Below, one piece after another: positions 18,101-25,600 of a stretch of DNA of 64,000 nt. How positions within the stretch are numbered: position 1 is the stretch's first letter; each line of letters begins with the position of its first letter. Below the pieces are notes generated by a model. It worked only from the letters and a program-made list of their open reading frames with translations. It ran no database searches and was not told the DNA's origin. Location: NCBI RefSeq assembly GCF_041154485.1, contig NZ_AP028669.1:248001-312000 (forward strand), given 5' to 3'. Source of the stretch: Variovorax sp. V93. GTDB lineage: Bacteria; Pseudomonadota; Gammaproteobacteria; Burkholderiales; Burkholderiaceae_C. Both the position numbers and the translations under genes were made by a program.

Positions 18101-20363
18101 GAAGAAGGTGGTTCTGCCCGGCGGGACCGAGCAGCGCATGGAGTTCGACGCCTATCAGAGCCTCACTCGCCTGAGAGTCGTCAATCCGGCCCAGGCAACA
18201 GTGTTCGAATTGCAGAACAAGTTCGGCAAGCTAGCCGAAGTCAAGCAATCCATCATCGACGGCAACACCTCCGAATATGCGCTGGACGACGCCGGTCGAC
18301 TCACGGCTCTCGATGCAAGCGCGCTGAGCGGTCGCAGCGAAGCATTCACCCTTGACAGCAACAGCAATCGTCTGACCCACAGCAGGACAGGCAGCGGTAC
18401 CTGGGTGTACGACAGCGCTGGCCAATTGACACAACGACCCGCAGCGAGCGGCACCGGCATCGTCAGCTACCAGTACGATGCATCGGGCAATCTCATTCAG
18501 AAGACCGACACCACCAAAAACGAGCCCGCGCGCACCACACGTTATATGTGGGATGCGTTCAAGCGTCTGAGCGAAGTGCGCGACGGGGCCGGCGACCTTG
18601 TCGCCCGCTACTACTACGACCCTTTCGATCGTCGCATCCGCAAGGAGCTGGGCAATTCGGCCATCCTGGCCACGGCCGGGACCGGCGGAAGCGACATCCG
18701 GAATGCTGTCACCCATTACCTGCAAAGCGAATGGGGCCTCCTCGCTGAGGCCGATGGCGTTGGCAAAGTCCAGACTGCGTACGGCTGGAACCCACAGAAT
18801 CTAGCCAGCACCGCGCCTATCTATGCGCGCCTGGCAGACACGAGCCAGCCGGGCATCTGGCGCACTGTTTACTACCACAACGACCACTTGGGCGCCCCGC
18901 AGCGGATTACCGACGCCGCCGGCACGGTGGTGTGGAGCGCCAGCTACGACGCCTACGGCAAGGCAACTGCCCAGACAACCGCCAACGTCGCCACTGCTGT
19001 CACCAGCCACCTGCGTTATCCCGGCCAATACTGGGATGCGGAAACCGGCCTGCACTACAACGACCGCCGCTACTACGACCCCGATGTGGGGCGCTACATC
19101 GCGCGCGACCCCGTAGGGTTCGAGGGCGGCATTAATCTATACGCTTATGTCGGCGCGTCGCCCAATCGTTACATCGACCCTACGGGGGAAGTAGCGTTTC
19201 TGGCCCCTCTGGCATGGGCAGGAGCGCGTGCTGCAGCGGGCGCCGCGATCAGATGGGCGGCCCGTCGGTACGCAGCTTGCATGGTCAGCTGTGTGGGCAT
19301 GGATGTGGCAATGGATACCGCAGGCCAGATGCTCGGCGTGAGCTGTGACGATCCAAACCTGCTGGAATCGGGCAAGGCCTGTGCCAAGGACTGCCTGTGG
19401 TCGCTCATTCCTATCCCAAGACCTTGCAAGTATTCCGATGCAGTGGGTACAGCCATTGGGGTAGGCGGCGCGGTGCTCGATGGTGGTGGTAGTGGGGAGG
19501 GCAGTGGTTTCGGAGGCTTTGGCGGTTGGGCTCTGCCCAGGTTTGGTGACGGCGGCTTGAGAGACAACAGTTTCACCGGCGATACCTTGGTACACGTGAA
19601 AGGTTCAGATGGAACCCCTGCTCTCAAGCCTATTGCAGATATCCAGGTTGGCGATGAAGTGCTGGCTTGGGACGAGCTGGCCGTGGTGGACGGCCAGCTC
19701 AGCCAAAGCCGCCCGCTGCGCCTGAGGCAAAAGGACCAACAAGCTCAAGACTCACAAGCAAAGGACATCTTCGGTATTCGTGGACCGGATGCCACTCGCT
19801 ACGAAAAAGTGAGCGACATCATTAGCAGCGAGAAGCAGCAGCGGCTGGTGCATCTGACGCTGGACACAGGCGAGAAATTAACGGCCACCGATGGCCACCC
19901 CTTCAGGACCAGCGAAGGATGGCGGGACGCCATCATGCTCAAGCAAGGTGGAAAGCTCCTGCTCAAGGGCATTGGAAGCGGAGATGACGACTCAGCCGGC
20001 GCGGCCACCATTGCGGGCATCCAGATCGAGACAAAGACAGTCAGAGTCTTCAATCTTGAGGTGGAAAACCTTCATACCTTCTTCGTGGGTGAAGAAGGAT
20101 TGGTGGTTCACAACGGCAGTTTCTACCTTGTCCCTGGATGCAGAACTCCAAGCGGGAAGCCATACGTGGGTAGAACAAAAAACGACAAGGTTTCAAAGCG
20201 CGGAAAACGCGATGGAAGAGATAGACGGGATGAGGATCGAGTCGGTAGCTACCCGGATGGTGACACCGAAGCAGCAAGAAAAGGCGAACAAGACTTAATT
20301 GATCAACATGGTGGCCCGGGCACCCTCGACAATAAACGTAACGAAATCAAGAAGAAAAAATGA
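15138..20363 (+). CDS. RHS-repeat polymorphic toxin with Sec signal, Hint domain and GIY-YIG-like tip
   Basis: A 1741-residue protein starting at GTG with AGGAAAG upstream. Order: Sec signal peptide (about 1-34, ending VVAQG), an N-terminal beta domain, many YD/RHS repeats (about 270-1200), and an RHS-associated core ending at the invariant D-P-T-G (D1347). An Ala-rich hydrophobic linker follows, then a Hint autoprocessing domain from S1478 (SFTGDTLV) to H1658-N1659, with the TDGHPF motif, and an 82-residue tip. The tip has YLV...KPYVGRT, then E in GEQDLIDQ and N in NKRN, matching the spacing and key residues of GIY-YIG/URI nucleases, so it is probably a DNase toxin. Hint residue 1 is Ser instead of Cys. 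There is no PAAR or VgrG context. The last 0.25 kb is AT-rich, consistent with tip exchange. Confidence 0.88.
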   Translation: MKTQPSTGWMARRIGAAVAALLCLSLPVAVVAQGNVVPPNGTMSAEVVDLSVQTAMGSVSWKRTFNGTGWRFNRNWDGISASYKPSMTQSTGGGSPGMSYGSQGGGSSTCWIWVDEDWQPGDGVTVPIGGGSGSAPAVPPETYLPLNRSYSQTAVPLDTVITTGFASGCGSIGGNLGGNSSEVLEGWRRQSQLYVGAGGTYVFKNRFFLRKQAILKLPAGSAVPVGGSVPLVGAANVASGWRWSDKSGEWAEYDDEGRMSRYGDKNNNAIWLQRNAAGQLVRIVDGGAGGTATSGTVLITLHYNAAGYLVQAKDWPQVGNSLDLPQRTVTYTYDAQGRMTGVADVRGNTTAYDYDSKSRLIKTTDPRGGETKLTYESEGTTVKSMTAADGGVTDYSSSWDSTKKLFYSKVQGPATAAGRRTEDYSHDRAGDLVRYEVNGRTEIEVKRDPSARTETRTNARGFATVLTRNEFEQITQIEYPDGSKVTTSYDANLLNPVEETNELGVKTRYEYDGKGNLTKMTEALGSPDERITEFQRDAAGRSIGITRKGRTEPNGTVTPDATWRLSYDQAGQLARTVDPEGNQRGYVYSRLGDLMQYTEPTGAVWSYAYDADSNQLSETDPLGKIVAAAYDETGNRTSATDERGKVYQFTYDRMNRQLKQSDPTGAAYATSYNAQGSLISVTDGGGKSMQMDYDALVRLTKATDAKGQSYSLEYAEPDGTDKGARKPGQLNYPTFQRQFRYDARERTTLTNDKAGAESRIESYTWDGASRQKTTTDANGKTRYYSYTPHGEINEVKDPLGNSIRLVRDTRSNVIEVVDANGKSTRMTYDRRNLLTSTIDALGNTTRYAHDANGWLSSITQANGQKVGYDFDAVGRVVAQREYDAQASLVKTTSFTYDAAGNLLTWNDGTYSAGRSYEDSDQLSSETINYGGFSLTHAYSYYGNKEIKTYTGPDGAAIEYGYDSTGLLESLTIPGLGTLSVTEWQWFAPKKVVLPGGTEQRMEFDAYQSLTRLRVVNPAQATVFELQNKFGKLAEVKQSIIDGNTSEYALDDAGRLTALDASALSGRSEAFTLDSNSNRLTHSRTGSGTWVYDSAGQLTQRPAASGTGIVSYQYDASGNLIQKTDTTKNEPARTTRYMWDAFKRLSEVRDGAGDLVARYYYDPFDRRIRKELGNSAILATAGTGGSDIRNAVTHYLQSEWGLLAEADGVGKVQTAYGWNPQNLASTAPIYARLADTSQPGIWRTVYYHNDHLGAPQRITDAAGTVVWSASYDAYGKATAQTTANVATAVTSHLRYPGQYWDAETGLHYNDRRYYDPDVGRYIARDPVGFEGGINLYAYVGASPNRYIDPTGEVAFLAPLAWAGARAAAGAAIRWAARRYAACMVSCVGMDVAMDTAGQMLGVSCDDPNLLESGKACAKDCLWSLIPIPRPCKYSDAVGTAIGVGGAVLDGGGSGEGSGFGGFGGWALPRFGDGGLRDNSFTGDTLVHVKGSDGTPALKPIADIQVGDEVLAWDELAVVDGQLSQSRPLRLRQKDQQAQDSQAKDIFGIRGPDATRYEKVSDIISSEKQQRLVHLTLDTGEKLTATDGHPFRTSEGWRDAIMLKQGGKLLLKGIGSGDDDSAGAATIAGIQIETKTVRVFNLEVENLHTFFVGEEGLVVHNGSFYLVPGCRTPSGKPYVGRTKNDKVSKRGKRDGRDRRDEDRVGSYPDGDTEAARKGEQDLIDQHGGPGTLDNKRNEIKKKK

Positions 20364-20965
20364 CTAAAAAAGACAGCGTCGAGTTATTTTGGAAGTGGTT
20401 TCAAGCATCTGAAGCTGAACTTTCAACGAGCTATCACGAGCCCAAGGTCATGAAGAATATAGACCTTCATGTGCATCGAATTTGTCCAGATCTTTCGTGG
20501 GAGATTGGGCCCGTCGACAATGAGGGACTCTATTTTTCATTATCTCCAGATCTAGATGAGGGGCTGATGGGGCTAGCGAAAAAAAGCATAGCTCGATCCT
20601 ACAAAAGTACGCTTTGGAAATTTCTCGTTGGGCGACAACGACGGCCCTGGAGCAGCGTCTTGGAGGTGCTAGATGATGAGCTTAATGCTACCGGTGAGGT
20701 CGATTTGTCGAAATGGAAGCACATTGCGTATAGAGTCGAAGAGGATTTGATCGATATCGTTTTTTCTGCTAATTGCTCGAACTGCGACACTGAAAGGCTA
20801 AGCCGAATCGCGAACATAGTGGCTGTTGGGTTGTTGGGCGAAGTTGTTGTGATGGAGAAGGTGAATTCAATAGAGGTTTTGAATTTTTTTGAAGACGAGA
20901 TGGAGGCCGTGGCAAAGCCGGTGCATTGGTTGCCATATGCATTTGGAATGAAGCCAATGACGTGA
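20360..20965 (+). CDS. Probable immunity protein to the RHS tip toxin
   Basis: A 201-residue cytoplasmic-looking protein with no signal peptide and no family I recognise. Its ATG overlaps the RHS stop codon (ATGA), so translation is coupled to the toxin. Position directly after a toxin tip, shared AT-rich composition and acidic character (many Asp/Glu against a Lys/Arg-rich tip) are what immunity proteins show. The assignment as cognate immunity to the GIY-YIG-like tip is therefore from context, not from sequence similarity. Confidence 0.65.
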   Translation: MTKKDSVELFWKWFQASEAELSTSYHEPKVMKNIDLHVHRICPDLSWEIGPVDNEGLYFSLSPDLDEGLMGLAKKSIARSYKSTLWKFLVGRQRRPWSSVLEVLDDELNATGEVDLSKWKHIAYRVEEDLIDIVFSANCSNCDTERLSRIANIVAVGLLGEVVVMEKVNSIEVLNFFEDEMEAVAKPVHWLPYAFGMKPMT

Positions 20966-21007
20966 AAAAAGAAGTGATTGCCGATTGAAGGTAATTCAAA
21001 AAAATAG

Positions 21008-21454
21008 ATGAGCGCGCAAGTGCAGGAGCTCGAAGTTCGTTTTCGGCTTGTTCAAGATGCAGATGATTGGCCGCCATTTGCGGTGGAGTCGCTGTGGTGC
21101 ACACCAATTGGAGACAACATTTATCAAGTGGGAAATGTGCCTTATTTTGTGAAAGATATAAGGTATAGAGACAAGATCAAGGTGACCTACGATAAGGGTG
21201 TGGCTTGGTTTGAAAGTGTACTTGAGCCGTCTGATTACTCTACCGTCCATGTTTTTTGTTTTGATCCAAAAAAAGCGCAATCTTTATTGAAGTGGGCGAA
21301 AAAGAATGGCTGCATTTTCGAGGTTGCATATAAGGCAAACTATTTTGCAATAGGAATTCCTCCTTCAATCTCAAGAAAAGCATGGATGAAGAAATTCAAA
21401 GCGCTCGAGTCTTTGGAAGATGATGGATTCGAGTTCGAGATTGCTGCGGGTTGA
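21008..21454 (+). CDS. DUF4265-like protein, possible orphan immunity
   Basis: A 148-residue cytoplasmic protein. The pattern PPFAVESLWCTPIGDNIYQV, NVPYF, an acidic-aromatic middle and YSTVHVF resembles the DUF4265 family, which is often found beside polymorphic toxins. It starts 42 bp after the first immunity gene and has equally low GC. It is probably an extra immunity gene left from an earlier toxin tip. A weak GGAG-like signal precedes the ATG, so the start is less certain than the frame. Confidence 0.6.
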   Translation: MSAQVQELEVRFRLVQDADDWPPFAVESLWCTPIGDNIYQVGNVPYFVKDIRYRDKIKVTYDKGVAWFESVLEPSDYSTVHVFCFDPKKAQSLLKWAKKNGCIFEVAYKANYFAIGIPPSISRKAWMKKFKALESLEDDGFEFEIAAG

Positions 21455-21687
21455 GGGGCTTTGGGTTTGAATTGGAAGTAAAAAAAACTTGCAAGAAATA
21501 AATAAGGCGGTGATTTGGTTGTGCGAATGAGGCAGGCGGCCATACTGTTTTCCATTGCCTATTTTTATAAAAAGAAGCAAAAAGTCCTTAGTTTTGTCGC
21601 AATATATTTTCCGATTCTGATTTTTTGGCAATCTGGAAGTTCGATGGAAAAGAAGATTTTCTGATGCTCTCGGTACTTCAGTTTGCG

Positions 21688-21716
21688 TTTTCATTTTCTT
21701 ATAGTTTTCATATATT
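21688..21716 (+). promoter_or_regulatory. Candidate sigma-70 promoter in the AT-rich island
   Basis: TTTTCA (21688-21693), a 17-bp spacer and TATATT (21711-21716) lie 29 bp before the stranded signal-peptide ORF and its coupled gene. The 21455-21745 gap is otherwise AT-rich and without a gene. Such hexamers arise easily in AT-rich DNA, so confidence is low. Confidence 0.3.
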
Positions 21717-21745
21717 CAGCAAAGAGGAATTGTAGGGGGGCAGGG

Positions 21746-21847
21746 ATGGGGAGAAACATGGTCGGGCGAATCTGCGTAGGCGCCATTGCGATGCTCGCCT
21801 TGGCCCTGTCTGCGCACGCTCAGGAAACTGTCGCTCATCAGCCATGA
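21746..21847 (+). pseudogene. Stranded signal peptide, remnant of a secreted-protein gene
   Basis: A 33-codon ORF with a strong Shine-Dalgarno sequence (AGGGGGG, 21734 onward). It encodes a complete signal peptide ending AHAQETV and then stops. The 1321-aa secreted protein begins with a matching peptide: shared VG, C and G positions, and AQETV at the cleavage site. This short stretch is GC-rich inside AT-rich DNA. It therefore looks like the 5' end of a duplicate copy of that gene, cut off when a small gene was inserted. Its TGA overlaps the ATG of the next gene (ATGA), so it may now act as a leader driving that gene's translation. Confidence 0.6.
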
Positions 21848-22458
21848 AAAATTCTCTCGAAAAATACAAGGAAGTGCAGCGCCTTATTTCTATTGAACTC
21901 AAAGCGTATGGATTTAAAAAATCCGGAGCTGAGATGCGAAAGAAATTTAAGGAGGCAACCTGCATATTCAAATTTAGCAGGTTAATTGGGCACGAAAACG
22001 ACGGTGAAATTCTCTGGCAAATGCTTGGTGCTGTAATTTACGCTGCATTCAATCCAATCTTCCGCCCAGAACGATCCATTGAATCGCTACGAATCTACGA
22101 TGAGGATGTCGGTTTGACAGAGGGGCGACACGCGCTTTCCTCGGTACCTGGAAATCCGACACGTCATTGGCGCGTAAGCTCGTCAACAGACGTAAATGAG
22201 CAGGTGCGTGAGTTCATGGAGATATATCGACCTGCTTTGAATGAGCTCGAAGACTGCATGACTCTCGAGTATGTTGTCAAGGGGGTGAGATTTCATCTGG
22301 AGAACGGCGAAAAATTGGGCATGGGGTCATTCATCCTTGCGCTATTGGCTGCGCGAAAATTAGATCGTCCAAATGATTTTGACTATGTCATGAGTTTTGC
22401 CAAAAGCCATTCGGAAATAAATTCCGTCTGGGCTAAAAAGTATTTGGCAATGATGTAG
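21844..22458 (+). CDS. Small AT-rich gene, possible DUF4304-like immunity protein
   Basis: A 204-residue cytoplasmic protein. The N-terminal half (a helix, then AYGFKKSGAEMRKKF and a beta-rich stretch) is reminiscent of DUF4304, a family found in toxin-immunity neighbourhoods; the match is weak. Its ATG overlaps the stop of the stranded signal peptide. It is AT-rich like the two preceding small genes. I infer a further orphan immunity gene. No transmembrane segment or catalytic motif is seen. The 168 bp after it contain short repeats (AGCGCGC twice) and a CGCGAA/TTCGCG inverted repeat, but no clear terminator. Confidence 0.55.
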   Translation: MKNSLEKYKEVQRLISIELKAYGFKKSGAEMRKKFKEATCIFKFSRLIGHENDGEILWQMLGAVIYAAFNPIFRPERSIESLRIYDEDVGLTEGRHALSSVPGNPTRHWRVSSSTDVNEQVREFMEIYRPALNELEDCMTLEYVVKGVRFHLENGEKLGMGSFILALLAARKLDRPNDFDYVMSFAKSHSEINSVWAKKYLAMM

Positions 22459-22626
22459 GTGGTTTGGTTTTATTTTCGTCGATGGGGTGTGGGGCTGAAA
22501 TTCAATTCAATTGGTTTTAGATGGACGATTTTTGGGCAAACAATACATATCCGCGAAATTGAATTCGCGAAACTATTAATAGCGCGCAAAAGTAGCGCGC
22601 ACTGAAAAGCGAAAGAGGGTCGGAGG

Positions 22627-25600
22627 ATGAAAAACAAATTGGTCGGGTACCTGTGCGCGGGCGTGCTTGCCGCCTGCGGTTTGGTCATGCCCGCCTTCGC
22701 CCAGGAGACGGTGTGCGCCAGCGTCAAGATCCAGATCAAGCAGCAGCTGACCCTGGAGCGCCAGGCGTTCGACGCCGAGATGAAGATCAACAACACCACC
22801 GACAGTGGCGTGATCTCCAACGTCTCGGTGGTGGTGAAGGTCATGGAAGAAAACGGCACGCCCGTTGCCATCACCGAAGACCCGAACGCGAGCGGCGCGA
22901 AGTTCTTCATCCGCGTTTCCAACAAGCAGAACATTTCCGACGTCACGGGCACCGGCACGGTGAGCCCGGCAACGTCCGCCATCATCAATTGGCTGATCAT
23001 TCCCGCGCCGGGCTCGGCGGGGCTCAACCCGGCGGGCAAGAAGTACCTGGTCGGCGCCACGCTCAAGTACCGCTACGCGGGTGAAGACCAAACGCTCGAG
23101 GTGTCGCCCGATGTGGTCACGGTCAAGCCGCTGCCTTTGCTCACGCTCGACTACTTTCTGCCGCGCGAGGTGGAGGGCGACGACCCGCTCACGGCAGAGA
23201 TCGAACCCGTGGTGCCCTTCACGCTGGGCGTGCGGGTCAAGAACAACGGCTATGCCGCCGCGCGCAATCTCAAGATCGATTCCGCGCAGCCCAAGATCAT
23301 CGAGAACAACCAGGGCCTGCTGATCAACTTTCAGCTCACAGGCAGCTACGTCAACGACGCACCCACGCAGAACTCGCTGCTCATCAACTTCGGCGACATT
23401 GCCGCGTCCACCAGCAAGACGGGGCGCTGGGTCATGGAGACGTCGCTCTCCGGCAAGTTCACGGAGTTCAGCGCCACCTTCAGCCATGCGGACGAACTGG
23501 GCGGCGCGGTCACCTCCATTCTTCAGGCGACGAACGCGCACTTCCTGATTCGCGACGTGCGCGTTGACCTGCCGGGCCGCGACACGGTGCGCGATTTTCT
23601 CGCGGTCGATGGCGACTACATCCGCGTCTACGAATCCGAAGGACTCGACACGCTGGTGACCGACCGCAGCACGGTGGCGCAGCTGCAGGCCGGCACCAAC
23701 GCGCAGGGCGCGGCCACCTACAAGCTCACGATGCCGCCGACCGATGGCTTTGTCTACGCAAAGATGCGCGACCCGTTCAACGGCACCAAGGCCATCGGCA
23801 ACGTGGTGCGCTCGGACGCCAAGCAGATGCTGCCCGAGAACGTGTGGCTGTCGCGCAGCCGCAATGCGACGACCAAGCAGTGGGAGTACTTCGTCAACTT
23901 CTTCGACGTCAACACCACGGGCGTCTACGAAAGCGACTTCCAGGCGCCGCCGCAAGTGGCGCTGCCGCCGGTGATCCAGTTCATTCCGGACCGCGTCACC
24001 AAGGTGGGCCAGCAGGTGTCGTTCCTGGTGGAGGCTTCGAGCCCGCAGGGCACGCCGGTCGCGCTGGCCGCGGCGCCGCTGCCGACGGGCGCCACGTTCA
24101 CGCCGCAGGCGGCCAACGCGCAAAGCCCGACGGTGGCGCGCGCCTTGTTCAGCTGGACGCCGGGCACGGGCTCGGCGGGCAACTACCTCATCAACTACAC
24201 GGCCACGGACGGCACGCTGAGCGCGAGCCGCGCGGCGAGCATCAAGGTGGAGACCGACGAGCCGCCGCCAGGCCCGGGCACGCCGACCATCGACAGCCCG
24301 GCCTCGGGCGCACAGGTGGCCACGCTGCATCCGACGCTGCAGGTCATGACTTCGGCCGACGCCAAGGACCCGACGACCAAGGTGCAGTTCGAGGTGTATG
24401 CCGACGAGGCGATGACGCAGCAGGTTGCTTCGGCCCTGGTCGACAAGGCACCGCCCGCCCCCGGCAACGGCACGGGCACGGTGGTGCAGCCGACGGGCTG
24501 GGTGGTGGGCGTGGACCTGAGCGACAACACCAAATACTGGTGGCGCGCCCGTGCGTTCAATGGCACCACGATCTACAGCCCCTGGGTGAATGGCCGCTTC
24601 TTCGTCAACACGGTCAACGATGCGCCGGACAACTTCAACCTGACGAACCCGGTGCCGGGCTCGGACGTGACCACGCTGGTGCCGGTGCTGAGCTGGACCA
24701 ACAGCCTGGACAAGGACGGCGACGCCATCACCTACAGCGTCAATGTCTACAAGGACGCGGCGCTGACGGACATCGCAGCGCAGGTGGTGGACCTGCCCGA
24801 AGCGGCCGGCGGCAGCACCTCGTGGACGGTGCCCACGCCGCTGACGAACCACGCCCGCTACTACTGGCGCGTGATTGCCAAGGACGCGCTGGGCGCGCTC
24901 ACGCCCACGCCGGCGCGTCTGTTCGTCGTCAATACGGGCAACCTTGCGCCGACCATGCCGGGCATCGTGTCTCCTCCGGTGGGCGGGCAGAGCGCGAACC
25001 CGGCCACGCCGTTGACGGTGCTCAACAGCACCGACCCCGAGAACGACCTGATCACCTATGTGTTCGAGATCGATTCGGTCAACACCTTCGATTCGTCCGA
25101 CAAGCGCACCTCGGGGCAGGTGATGCAGAACAGCTCGGGTTCGACCACCTGGGTGACGCCCGCGCTGGTGGAGAACAAGCGCTACTGGTGGCGCGCGAAG
25201 GCACAGGACGCGCATGCGGAATCGGCCTGGGTGATGGGCGATTTCCTGATGAACGCGGTGAACGATGCGCCGCCCGCGCCAACGGTCAAGAACCCGGGCA
25301 ACGGCGCCTGGGCCGCCACGCAGCAGCCCAGCCTCGAAGCCAACCCGGTGATCGATCCGGAGGCCGAAGCGGTTCGCTACGAGTTCGAGGTGTACCGCGA
25401 CGCGGGGCTCACGCAGCGCGTGGCCAGCGGGCTGTCGAACACCACGGCGCTGATCGTGGGCACCGTGCTGGAAGACAAGACCACGCACTGGTGGCATGTG
25501 CGGGCCGTCGATGCATCGGGCGCCACCAGCGCCTGGAGCGCGCCGGCGGTGCTCTACATCAGCACCGGCCCGTACCAGAACCCGAGCATCGGACTGACCG

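Larger units (their letters stand above)
20120..22620. other. AT-rich island: toxin tip and downstream small genes
   Basis: Base composition falls sharply from the end of the Hint domain until just before the 1321-aa gene, with AT-rich codons and A/T runs unlike both flanks. It holds the toxin tip, three small ORFs and one short GC-rich fragment. This is the usual signature of exchanged toxin-tip and immunity cassettes. No integrase, transposase or flanking repeat was seen. Confidence 0.7.

Noticed and set aside
15138..20363. Type VI effector interpretation of the RHS gene
   Set aside because: No PAAR domain, VgrG, Hcp, Eag chaperone or Tss gene in the window, and a Sec signal peptide is present.
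20120..22620. Insertion sequence or genomic island boundaries around the AT-rich stretch
   Set aside because: No transposase or integrase frame, terminal inverted repeats or target duplications were found; homologous tip exchange explains it better.
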